Source: Kribbella aluminosa
Lineage (GTDB): Bacteria > Actinomycetota > Actinomycetes > Propionibacteriales > Kribbellaceae
Reading direction: 5' to 3'
DNA: 64,000 bases
NCBI RefSeq assembly: GCF_017876295.1
Contig: NZ_JAGINT010000001.1
Span: forward strand, 2,976,001-3,040,000
This document shows positions 52,421-59,757 of the stretch, piece by piece. Within the stretch, counting starts at the first letter, position 1, and each line of letters starts with the position of its first letter. A program made the position numbers and the translations under genes. The notes under the pieces were generated by a model. That model saw only the letters and a list, made by a program, of their open reading frames with translations, was not told the DNA's origin and did no database searches.

Positions 52421-53257
52421 GTGAGGATTCGTCTGCTTGGGACCGTGGCGTCTGCTGCCGCGGCGATGATCGGGGTCGCGGTGGCCGCGCCCGTTCCGGC
52501 CCAGGCGATCATCGGTGGTCAATCGGTGGTCGAGAACTACTCATTCGTGGTTTCCATTCAGCGGGCGTACAACGGAGACCCCAACACGCAGTACTGCGGT
52601 GGTGCGCTCGTGGCACCGCATTGGGTGGCTACTGCCGCGCACTGTGTCACCAAGCCTGGGACGAACGGAGCGCCGTACACGGTCACGCCGCCGTCGACCT
52701 TCCATGTCCGGGTCGGTTCGAACGACCGCACCGTGGGCGGAGTGACCGCGAACGTCACCGACATCGTGCTGCCGCCGAACTGGGTGAACAGCGCGGACCG
52801 GAACAACGGCGACGACATCGCGCTGATTCGGCTGGACCACTCGCTGTCGCAGGCAGTCGCTCCGCTGGCCCGGGACACTCCGGACGTGGGCGCGCAGACC
52901 CGGCTGATCGGCTGGGGCTACACCAGCGTCGACCAGAACAGCCCGGTCCAGCTTCCGAAGGATCTGCAGCAGCTGGATTCGCCGATCGTGTCGCCGAGTA
53001 CGCCGTCCTGCGTCACCGACCCGGTCGACGGGGACGCGTACGGCATCCGCGCCGGTGACTTCTGCACCGACTACCCGGACAGCACGTCGGGTTCGTGCGG
53101 TGGAGACTCCGGGACGCCGGTGATCTGGAAGGTCAAGGGCCGCTGGCAGCTGGTCGGCGTCCAGAGCCGGGCGCCGGGCGAGGTGTGCGGCGCGACGCCG
53201 GACATCGACACCAGCGTTCCCGACCACCTGAACTGGCTGCTCTCGATCATCAAGTGA
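52421..53257 (+). CDS. Secreted trypsin-like serine protease (S1)
   Basis: A 278-residue chymotrypsin-fold protease. A Sec signal peptide ends at AQA (residue 29). Catalytic residues are His74 (TAAHC), Asp132 (GDDIAL) and Ser230 (GSCGGDSGTP). The sequence after the signal begins IIGG directly, the form needed for the active N-terminus, so no separate propeptide is expected: signal peptidase alone may activate it. Cysteines 59/75 and 196/215 and others suit disulfides. GTG start with GAGAGG upstream. The gene is monocistronic, ending in a strong hairpin. Confidence 0.92.
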   Translation: MRIRLLGTVASAAAAMIGVAVAAPVPAQAIIGGQSVVENYSFVVSIQRAYNGDPNTQYCGGALVAPHWVATAAHCVTKPGTNGAPYTVTPPSTFHVRVGSNDRTVGGVTANVTDIVLPPNWVNSADRNNGDDIALIRLDHSLSQAVAPLARDTPDVGAQTRLIGWGYTSVDQNSPVQLPKDLQQLDSPIVSPSTPSCVTDPVDGDAYGIRAGDFCTDYPDSTSGSCGGDSGTPVIWKVKGRWQLVGVQSRAPGEVCGATPDIDTSVPDHLNWLLSIIK

Positions 53258-53263
53258 TCGCGA

Positions 53264-53297
53264 CCGGGCCGGGGATCACCGGTGATTCCCGGCCCGG
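53264..53297 (+). terminator. Strong hairpin terminator after the protease gene
   Basis: A 34-base, almost complete palindrome starting seven bases after the stop. CCGGGCCGGG pairs with CCCGGCCCGG and ATCACC with GGTGAT, with one G-U pair. No U-tract follows, as usual in high-GC actinomycetes. Confidence 0.8.
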
Positions 53298-53340
53298 CCG
53301 TGAGCGGTTCGGCGCGATCTCAGCGTTGTCAGGTTTGTCA

Positions 53341-53363
53341 GGTTTGTTAATGCGTAACATACC
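53341..53363. promoter_or_regulatory. Inverted repeat before the amine oxidase operon
   Basis: GGTTTGTTA and TAACATACC are inverted with one mismatch around five bases, preceded by the direct repeat GTCAGGTTT-GTCAGGTTT (53329-53345). This is the only AT-rich patch in the region, about 100 bases before the gene, so the promoter and an operator probably lie here. I cannot fix the -35/-10. Confidence 0.45.
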
Positions 53364-53463
53364 TGTCGGTACGAGCGTAGAGACGTTACGTTCCTGACAC
53401 GCGCAGCACACACCATGTCCTTACCTTCTTGGTCAGCAACCCGTTGCCCAGTGAGGAGAAGGC

Positions 53464-55044
53464 ATGGCGCAGACCAGACGTCAGTTTCTGCAGCAGGTCG
53501 GGATCACCGGTGGAGCCGGGGTCCTGTACTCCACGATGTCGGCGCTCGGCCTCACCAGCGTGGCCGAGACTCCGGCGTACGCCGCCCCGAATCGGGTGGA
53601 ACTGAACGGCCGCAGCAAGCACGTCGTCATCCTCGGTGCGGGCATCGCCGGCCTCACCTCGGCGTACGAACTGCTCAAGGCCGGCTACAAGGTCACACTG
53701 CTGGAGGCGCGGAACCGGCCGGGCGGGCGCAACTGGACGGTCCGCGGCGGCACCACGGAAACCGATCTGGCAGGAAACACCCAGCGCGCCTCGTTCTCGC
53801 CCGGCCAGTACATGAACGCAGGCCCGGCCCGCTTGCCGCAGCACCACGTGACGCTCGAGTACTGCCGCGAACTCGGCGTCGCCATCGAGCCGTTCGTCAA
53901 CCAGAACGCCGACGCGTACCTCTATCGCGAAGGCACCACAGCCCTGTCGAACAAGGCGATCCGGCACCGTACCGCCAAGGCGGACGTCTACGGGTACGTC
54001 GCCGAACTGCTCGCGACGGCCACCGACCAGGGCGCGCTCGACTCGCTGCTGACGGCGACCGACAAGCAGGCGCTGATCGGGTTCCTCAGCGGCTTCGGGT
54101 CGATCGGCGACAAGGCATCCGGCTACGCCTACACCGGTACCGACGGCCGCCGCGGTTACACGGTGGAGCCCGGCGCCGGGCTGGAGGCCGGTACGACGGC
54201 GGCGCCGTTCTCCTTGAGCGACGTGTTCGCCAGCGGCGTCGGAAACTACTTCTCGTTCGAGTTCGGCTGGGACCAGGCGATGATGATGTTCCAGCCGGTC
54301 GGCGGGATGGACCGGATCCCGTACGCGTTCGAGCGGGCGATCGGCAAGGACAAGATCCGGTACGGCGCGGAGGTGACCGGTCTGCGCAACACCACGTCGG
54401 GCGTCGAGGTCACCTACACGAGCGGGTCGCGAACCCGGGTACTCACCGCGGACTACGCGATCTGCGCGTTGCCGCCGCACCTGGCCGCGAAGGTGCCGTC
54501 CAACCTGCCGGCACCCATCCTCGAGGCGCTGCGGTACGCGCGCCCGACGAACGCGGGCAAGATCGGCATCGAGTACGGCCGGCGTTGGTGGGAGGAGGAC
54601 CACAAGATCTACGGCGGCATCACCAACAGCTCGCTGGACACGGTCAACACCTGGTACCCGTCGTACAACTTCCACGGCGACCGCGGGACGGTGATCGGCT
54701 ACTACAACACCGGCACGAACGCGAACTCGTACGGCGCCCTGAAGCCGGCGGCCCGCCTCGAACGCGCGCTCGCACAAGGGGCCAAGGTCCACGGCGACGT
54801 CTACACGAAGGACGTGAAGGCGGCGTTCTCGGTGAACTGGATGGGTACGAAGTACTCCGAGGCGTCCTGGGTCAGCTGGCCCTCGCAGACAGACGGCATC
54901 TACGCGCGGCTGCTCGATGCCTCCGGCAACATCTACTTCGCCGGCGATCACCTGTCGCACGTCATCGCCTGGCAGCACGGCGCGATCACGTCGGCCCGCG
55001 CGACGGTGACCGCATTGCACAGCCGAGTGGCGGCGGGCCGATGA
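53464..55044 (+). CDS. Exported flavin amine oxidase
   Basis: A 526-residue FAD-dependent amine oxidase of the monoamine/L-amino-acid oxidase type. Twin-arginine signal TRRQFLQQVGITGG (residues 4-17) with a hydrophobic stretch to about 40, so it should be exported with FAD bound. The dinucleotide motif VVILGAGIAGLTSAYE lies at about 54-69, GGRNW next, and the C-terminal FAD contact YFAGDHLSH near 500. It oxidises an amine or amino acid to an imine with H2O2. GAGGAGAAGG precedes the ATG. Its stop overlaps the RidA-like gene by ATGA. Confidence 0.9.
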   Translation: MAQTRRQFLQQVGITGGAGVLYSTMSALGLTSVAETPAYAAPNRVELNGRSKHVVILGAGIAGLTSAYELLKAGYKVTLLEARNRPGGRNWTVRGGTTETDLAGNTQRASFSPGQYMNAGPARLPQHHVTLEYCRELGVAIEPFVNQNADAYLYREGTTALSNKAIRHRTAKADVYGYVAELLATATDQGALDSLLTATDKQALIGFLSGFGSIGDKASGYAYTGTDGRRGYTVEPGAGLEAGTTAAPFSLSDVFASGVGNYFSFEFGWDQAMMMFQPVGGMDRIPYAFERAIGKDKIRYGAEVTGLRNTTSGVEVTYTSGSRTRVLTADYAICALPPHLAAKVPSNLPAPILEALRYARPTNAGKIGIEYGRRWWEEDHKIYGGITNSSLDTVNTWYPSYNFHGDRGTVIGYYNTGTNANSYGALKPAARLERALAQGAKVHGDVYTKDVKAAFSVNWMGTKYSEASWVSWPSQTDGIYARLLDASGNIYFAGDHLSHVIAWQHGAITSARATVTALHSRVAAGR

Positions 55045-55697
55045 AGACGCGGATGATTGCCGGGGCCGTCGCGCTGGTGGTGTCGTTCACCGCCGGTGCT
55101 GGTACGGCGGCCGGCTGGTGGGACAAACCGCGACCGCCGAAGCCCGGCACCGTCGTCCCCGCACTGCCCGCCGGTCAGGCCAACCCGATGATCGCCACTG
55201 GTGTCGGCATCGGCGCGAACACACCGGTCTACAAGACCAGCGGGATCGGCCCATCGGCCCTGAACACGGCCGCTCCGGCCGGGTCGGAGGCGTCGTACAT
55301 CGACACTGCCGTGTTCCCGGGTGGGACGCTGCCGGCGGGGGTCACGATCACGGAGGCCCAGGGCATCAACGTACTGCGCCGGATCGGCGAGAACCTCGCA
55401 GCGGTGGGGCTGTCGTACGCCGACGTCTACACCATGCGGGTCTTCCTGCAGAACTCGTCCGGCGCGGCCGCCGCCGACTTCGCCGGCTGGAACCGCGCGT
55501 ATCGCCAGTACTTCGCGAACACCGACCTCACCACGGGCAAGTACGTCCCGGTCCCGCTGGGCTCGGCGCCACCCGCCAAGCCCTTCGTGGTCAACAAGTC
55601 CCGCCCGTCCCGCTTCGCCCTGGAGATCGAGAACCTCCCGGTCGCCGGCTGGTTGGTCGAGGTCGAGGTGGACGCCGCGTACCCCACCAAACAATGA
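55041..55697 (+). CDS. Exported RidA-family (YjgF/UK114) protein
   Basis: A 218-residue protein with an N-terminal signal peptide (MIAGAVALVVSFTAGAGTAAG) followed by a Pro-rich linker and a RidA-like domain (about 45-215: NVLRRIGENLAAVGLSYADV, RVFLQN, FALEIENLPVAG, VEVEVDAAY). RidA proteins hydrolyse reactive imines to carbonyl compounds and ammonia. The canonical Arg in the family active site may be Arg199 region (SRPSRFALE). It is translationally coupled to the exported amine oxidase, which makes imines. The signal peptide is unusual for a RidA protein. Confidence 0.83.
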   Translation: MKTRMIAGAVALVVSFTAGAGTAAGWWDKPRPPKPGTVVPALPAGQANPMIATGVGIGANTPVYKTSGIGPSALNTAAPAGSEASYIDTAVFPGGTLPAGVTITEAQGINVLRRIGENLAAVGLSYADVYTMRVFLQNSSGAAAADFAGWNRAYRQYFANTDLTTGKYVPVPLGSAPPAKPFVVNKSRPSRFALEIENLPVAGWLVEVEVDAAYPTKQ

Positions 55698-55751
55698 CGA
55701 GCCCGGTGGACGCGGCCGCCAACGACCGCGTCCACCGGCATTCCGTTTCGG

Positions 55752-55898
55752 TCAGAACGTTGTGGTCATGCCACCGTCGACGGCGAGGGCCCTCGTCAAC
55801 CCGTCCAGGGCGGCCTCGGCGATCGGATAGGCGACGTCACCGGTTCGTCCGAGTTGTCCCATCACCGACGAGACGTTGATGATGCGCCCGGGTTGGCC
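55752..55898 (-). pseudogene. Short-chain dehydrogenase remnant
   Basis: A minus-strand fragment reading GRIINVSSVMGQLGRTGDVA, then YPIAEAALDGLTRALAVDGG and MTTTF-stop. This is the catalytic strand and C-terminus of an SDR joined by an internal deletion: after TRALAV the protein should continue for about 70 residues before the final VDGGMTTTF. The catalytic Tyr-x3-Lys is Tyr-x3-Glu. The N-terminal half is missing. It abuts the regulator gene that follows and cannot encode an active enzyme. Confidence 0.8.
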
Positions 55899-55940
55899 GA
55901 TCCGCCGATCCCGTCCAGGACGGCCGCAGAAGGCGCGGCG

Positions 55941-57530
55941 TCAGTGGTCGAGGGCGCGGGCCAGCCAGTCGACGGTGTGCTCGATCTGGCCGGGGTCGAA
56001 ATGATGGGCGACGTGGGCCAGCCGGATGTGTTCGAGGTCGGCGGTCTTTCCGGCCGCGGCGTACTCCGGCCGAAGCCGGGCCTCGAAGCGGTCCACCTGG
56101 TCGGGGGTCGCCGTCGGGTCGTCCGAACCTGAGATGAGCAGCAGCGGGCGCGGGGCGATCGCGCCGGCCAGGGGACCGAGCAGGCTGTTCGCCTGCACTC
56201 GGGGTGTGTCGGCGAGCTCGTGGAACGGCTCGAGTGCCGCTGCGTCACACAGCGGCATGATGCCGACGCCGCAGGCGATCCGGGGGTCGCCGGACATCTT
56301 GAGCAGGGCCTGAAGCCCGCCCCACGACTGCCCGACGACGGCCAGCCGGCGCGGGTCGTCGATCACGCCGAGGGCCAGTGCGCCGTCGACAAGCGCGGTG
56401 GCTTCTGACCTGGACCGGGCCAGCAGGTCGTCACCGGCTCCCTCGAGACTCGCCCGGATCAGGTCCTCCGGGCTTTCCCACTGCCGCTTTCGCGCGCCAT
56501 GCGCCGGGTTGTCGGTGGCCAGCACGGTGTGGCCCGCGTTGAGCAAGGCCGCGATGATGGCCGCATCGATGTGGTTGTCCCGGGTGGCCGGCTGCACCGC
56601 GGCAGCCACCGAGCCGTTCATGCCGGTCAGATACAGAACCAGAGATGGCGCGGACACCGGAGCTTCGTGAAACAGCAGGACTCCGGGAATTGGTTCGTCC
56701 CCGTCCGTGGGAAGGAAGACCTCACGGCGGTGCGGCCAGGGCAACCACGGTGACGCGGCACCAGCCGGGCCTGCGATGCTCGACGCCTCACGGACCGCGT
56801 CGGTGATCGCCTCCGCCACCCAGAGGCCCAGCATCTCGCTTGGTCTGAACGCCGGGAGGGACAACACCAGATCCGTGGGTTCGGCCGGCGCCAGACCTGA
56901 ACCACAGGAAGCGGTGGCGATCGTCGCCTGTGCTTCCCGGGCCCGCTCTGTGGCGCGGGTGACCACGATGTCGTTGCCGGACGGTGCCAGCAGCAGCACG
57001 ACTGCCCCCGACGGCAGACCTGTGGCCCGGAGCTCCCAATGGGCCGGTACTGCGGACGCAGCGCAGGGGACGGCCAGCGCCTGAAGCTCGGCGGCCAGCA
57101 GGTTTGCTCCCGCGGCAAGCTCCGGGGACGACCAGATCTCGACGGTGCTGGCATCCCGCAGCGCATCGGCCAGATCCGGGAGGGAGGCATCCGCTCGGAT
57201 GCCCCGGTAGACCGAGGACGCAGGCCCGGCCGCCGAAGCGGGCGTGCTGCTCGCCTGCTCGTCGCCGGCGAAATCGTGTGCGATCCCGAGCCGGAGTGCT
57301 GGGTACCCCTTGAAGCCGATGCTCTTCGCGAACCGCGACAAGGTCGGTTGGGCGACCCCGCACAGCTCGGCGAACTCGCTGATCGAGAGCGCGATGGCCG
57401 AGCCGGGGTCGGCCAGGATCGCCTCTCCGACGCGTCGTTCGGAGGGAGCCAGCGATTCGAGCGCCGTCTCGATCCGCTGGAGCGCTGCCGTACGCGTTCC
57501 GGGAACTGGGGCTTGACGTAGCAACGACAT
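55941..57530 (-). CDS. RpiR-type regulator fused to an alpha/beta hydrolase
   Basis: A 529-residue protein with three parts. Residues about 15-85 are an RpiR helix-turn-helix domain (SERRVGEAILADPGSAIALS, CGVAQPTLSRFAKSIGFKG). Residues about 105-245 resemble a SIS sugar-phosphate domain. Residues about 265-529 form an alpha/beta hydrolase with Ser402 (VVGQSWGG), Asp470 or Asp471 (LISGSDDPTA) and His509 or His510 (AHVAHHF), in the right order for a complete triad. No frame break separates the parts. It is divergent from a sugar transporter operon. The hydrolase may process or sense the inducer, or be a separate enzyme tethered to a repressor. I know no standard family with this architecture. 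Confidence 0.85.
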   Translation of the reverse strand: MSLLRQAPVPGTRTAALQRIETALESLAPSERRVGEAILADPGSAIALSISEFAELCGVAQPTLSRFAKSIGFKGYPALRLGIAHDFAGDEQASSTPASAAGPASSVYRGIRADASLPDLADALRDASTVEIWSSPELAAGANLLAAELQALAVPCAASAVPAHWELRATGLPSGAVVLLLAPSGNDIVVTRATERAREAQATIATASCGSGLAPAEPTDLVLSLPAFRPSEMLGLWVAEAITDAVREASSIAGPAGAASPWLPWPHRREVFLPTDGDEPIPGVLLFHEAPVSAPSLVLYLTGMNGSVAAAVQPATRDNHIDAAIIAALLNAGHTVLATDNPAHGARKRQWESPEDLIRASLEGAGDDLLARSRSEATALVDGALALGVIDDPRRLAVVGQSWGGLQALLKMSGDPRIACGVGIMPLCDAAALEPFHELADTPRVQANSLLGPLAGAIAPRPLLLISGSDDPTATPDQVDRFEARLRPEYAAAGKTADLEHIRLAHVAHHFDPGQIEHTVDWLARALDH

Positions 57531-57536
57531 GAGTGA

Positions 57537-57566
57537 ATATTACAGACCACCGCATTGTATAGTCAA
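57537..57566 (-). promoter_or_regulatory. Promoter giving a probable leaderless transcript
   Basis: On the minus strand TTGACT (57566-57561), 18 bases, TAATAT (57542-57537). The ATG of the RpiR-hydrolase fusion is only seven bases beyond the -10, so transcription should begin at or next to the start codon, and no ribosome site is visible. Confidence 0.7.
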
Positions 57567-57569
57567 TAC
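57557..57569. promoter_or_regulatory. Small inverted repeat GTAT-AGTCA-ATAC, candidate operator
   Basis: It overlaps the -35 of the leftward promoter and a possible rightward -10 (TATAGT, 57558-57563) in the divergent region, suitable for control of both directions by the RpiR fusion. The arms are only four bases, so confidence is low. Confidence 0.35.
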
Positions 57570-57635
57570 GAAGCCACTCCGCCGGGTCTGCTCGGCAGTG
57601 AGTCCGGAGGTTCACGTGTCGTACCGAGGAATCCC

Positions 57636-58742
57636 GTGGTAGCCGCACGGCCGTCGGACGCCGCCACGGCAGCGGCGCCGGACGTGGACGGGGCCGGCCG
57701 GCCGAGCCCGGATCGCGGGGAGACTGGCGCGGCCGGCGCCCGCGCGCCGGGGCACGGACGAGCCGGGGGAGACCGTGACCGGGGCGATGGGCAGGACCCT
57801 GTCCGGGCGTCACGCCGGCGCGCTCCGGGAGGCAGGCGTCGGCTGCGGCGGGATCTGGTCCTGCTGCTGATGGGAGCGCCGGCGCTACTGGTGCTGTTCG
57901 TGTTCCACTACCTGCCGCTGGCCGGCCTCGCGATCGCCTTCGAGGACTTCCGTCCGTCGACCGGCATCTTCGGCAGCCATTGGGTCGGCCTCGCCAACTT
58001 CCGGTACCTGCTCGCCGGCGGCGACGCCTGGCGGATCACCCGGAACACCGTGGGCATGAACGGCTTGTTCATCGCGGCCAACCTGGTGGTGTCGCTCGGA
58101 CTGGCTGTCCTGCTCAACGAGCTCCGTGACCGCTCGCGGTGGCTGAGCCGTGTCTACCAGTCGACGATGTTCCTGCCGTACGTGCTGTCGTACGTGGTGC
58201 TCACCAACTTCGTACTCACCTTCCTGGAGAGCAACACGGGCATCGTCAACCACCTCCTGCGAGCCTTCGGCGGCAACGGCGTCGACTTCTACAACTCGCC
58301 CGGATGGTGGCCGCTGATCCTGACCGTGGTGGAGGTCTGGAAGGGCGCTGGATTCTGGGTCGTTGTGTACCTGGCCGGGATCATGGCGATGAACCCGCAG
58401 CTGTTCGAGGCGGCTGCGCTGGACGGCGCCGGCCGCTGGGCGCAGATCCGGCGGATCACGCTGCCGCTGCTGACGCCGCTGATCATCATGAACGTGCTGT
58501 TGTCGGTCAGCCATATCTTCAACGCCGACTTCGGGCTGTTCTTCCAGGTCACCCTGAACAGCCCCACTCTGTATCCGACCACGGACGTGATCGACACCTA
58601 CGTGTACCGGTCGCTGACCTCGACCGGCGACATCGGCATGGCCGCGGCCGCGGGCTTCTACCAGGCCGTCGTCGGCTTCTTGCTGGTCGTCGGAGCCAAC
58701 TGGTGGGTACGCCGGCGCAGCGGTGAGAACGCGCTGTTCTGA
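57636..58742 (+). CDS. LplB-type sugar ABC transporter permease (system C)
   Basis: A 368-residue permease. The membrane part begins at about residue 73 (DLVLLLMGAPALLVLFVFHY) and has the EAA-loop (EAAALDGAGRWAQI). An unusually long cytoplasmic N-terminus, rich in Ala, Gly, Arg, Asp and Pro, precedes it (about 70 residues). I choose GTG 57636 behind GAGGA; the frame is open from 57555. A later start is possible since the low-complexity stretch is not conserved in systems A and B. Confidence 0.82.
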   Translation: MVAARPSDAATAAAPDVDGAGRPSPDRGETGAAGARAPGHGRAGGDRDRGDGQDPVRASRRRAPGGRRRLRRDLVLLLMGAPALLVLFVFHYLPLAGLAIAFEDFRPSTGIFGSHWVGLANFRYLLAGGDAWRITRNTVGMNGLFIAANLVVSLGLAVLLNELRDRSRWLSRVYQSTMFLPYVLSYVVLTNFVLTFLESNTGIVNHLLRAFGGNGVDFYNSPGWWPLILTVVEVWKGAGFWVVVYLAGIMAMNPQLFEAAALDGAGRWAQIRRITLPLLTPLIIMNVLLSVSHIFNADFGLFFQVTLNSPTLYPTTDVIDTYVYRSLTSTGDIGMAAAAGFYQAVVGFLLVVGANWWVRRRSGENALF

Positions 58743-58798
58743 GCGGTTCCAGTGCTCCGCCGACGCATGACCCGTCATTGAGAGGAAGGACCCAAGGC

Positions 58799-59719
58799 AT
58801 GGCTCAGCAGGCGTCCACACTTGACCGGCCCCGACCGGCGGTCCGGTCCCGGCCGCGGGTCGACGTACCGAGAATCGTCATGCACGGCATCCTGACCCTG
58901 GTCTCGCTGGCCTTCGTGATGCCGCTGCTGATCATCGTGTCCGCCTCGTTCTCCAGCGAGTCGGCCATCAGCGCGAACGGCTACTCCGTGCTTCCGCGGC
59001 AGTTCTCCACCTTCGCGTACCGCTACGTCCTCGACGATCCGAGCGCGATTCTCCGGGCGTACGGCGTCTCGATCCTGGTGACGACGGTGGGTACGGTCGC
59101 GTCCCTGGCGGTCATGTCGATGCTGGCCTTCAGCCTGGCCCAGCGCTCCTACCGGCTCCGCCGGCCGCTGTCGTTCTACGTACTGTTCACGATGATCTTC
59201 AGCGGCGGCCTGGTGCCGGGGTACATCCTGATCACCCAGTACCTCCATCTGCAGAACACGCTGCTCGTCCTGATCCTGCCGTACCTGGTGTCCCCGTGGT
59301 TCGTCCTGCTGCTGCGGACGTTCTTCTCGCAGCTGCCGGACGAGATCCTCGACGCGGCACGGGTGGACGGAGCCGGGGACTGGCGGCTGTTCACCAGGAT
59401 CGTGCTGCCGCTGTCGAAACCGGCGCTCGCCACGGTCGGGCTGTTCGTCGCGCTGGTCTATTGGAACGACTGGTGGCTCGGCCTGCTCTACATCACCAAC
59501 GACAAGCTGATCCCGGTGCAGCTGTTCCTGTATCGCATCCTGACCAACATCGACTTCGTCACCTCGCAGAGCCAGTTCGCGGGGCAGTCCCTGGATGTGC
59601 CCATCCAGACGCTGCGGGCCGCGATCGCGGTTCTGGCGATCGGCCCGATCGTCGTCGCCTTCTTCTTCGTCCAGCGGTTCCTGATCCGTGGCATCACCGT
59701 CGGCGGGGTCAAGGACTGA
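58799..59719 (+). CDS. LplC-type sugar ABC transporter permease (system C)
   Basis: A 306-residue partner permease. It has a hydrophobic segment at about 28-48 (ILTLVSLAFVMPLLIIV), then SASFSSESAIS, an EAA-loop (DAARVDGAGDWRLF) and the tail RFLIRGITVGGVKD. AGAGGAAGGA precedes the ATG. A 56-base gap separates it from the LplB gene. No ATPase is encoded nearby. Confidence 0.91.
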   Translation: MAQQASTLDRPRPAVRSRPRVDVPRIVMHGILTLVSLAFVMPLLIIVSASFSSESAISANGYSVLPRQFSTFAYRYVLDDPSAILRAYGVSILVTTVGTVASLAVMSMLAFSLAQRSYRLRRPLSFYVLFTMIFSGGLVPGYILITQYLHLQNTLLVLILPYLVSPWFVLLLRTFFSQLPDEILDAARVDGAGDWRLFTRIVLPLSKPALATVGLFVALVYWNDWWLGLLYITNDKLIPVQLFLYRILTNIDFVTSQSQFAGQSLDVPIQTLRAAIAVLAIGPIVVAFFFVQRFLIRGITVGGVKD

Positions 59720-59757
59720 CCGTCGCGTTACCGTCACGAACCTCGAAAGGTCCCAGC

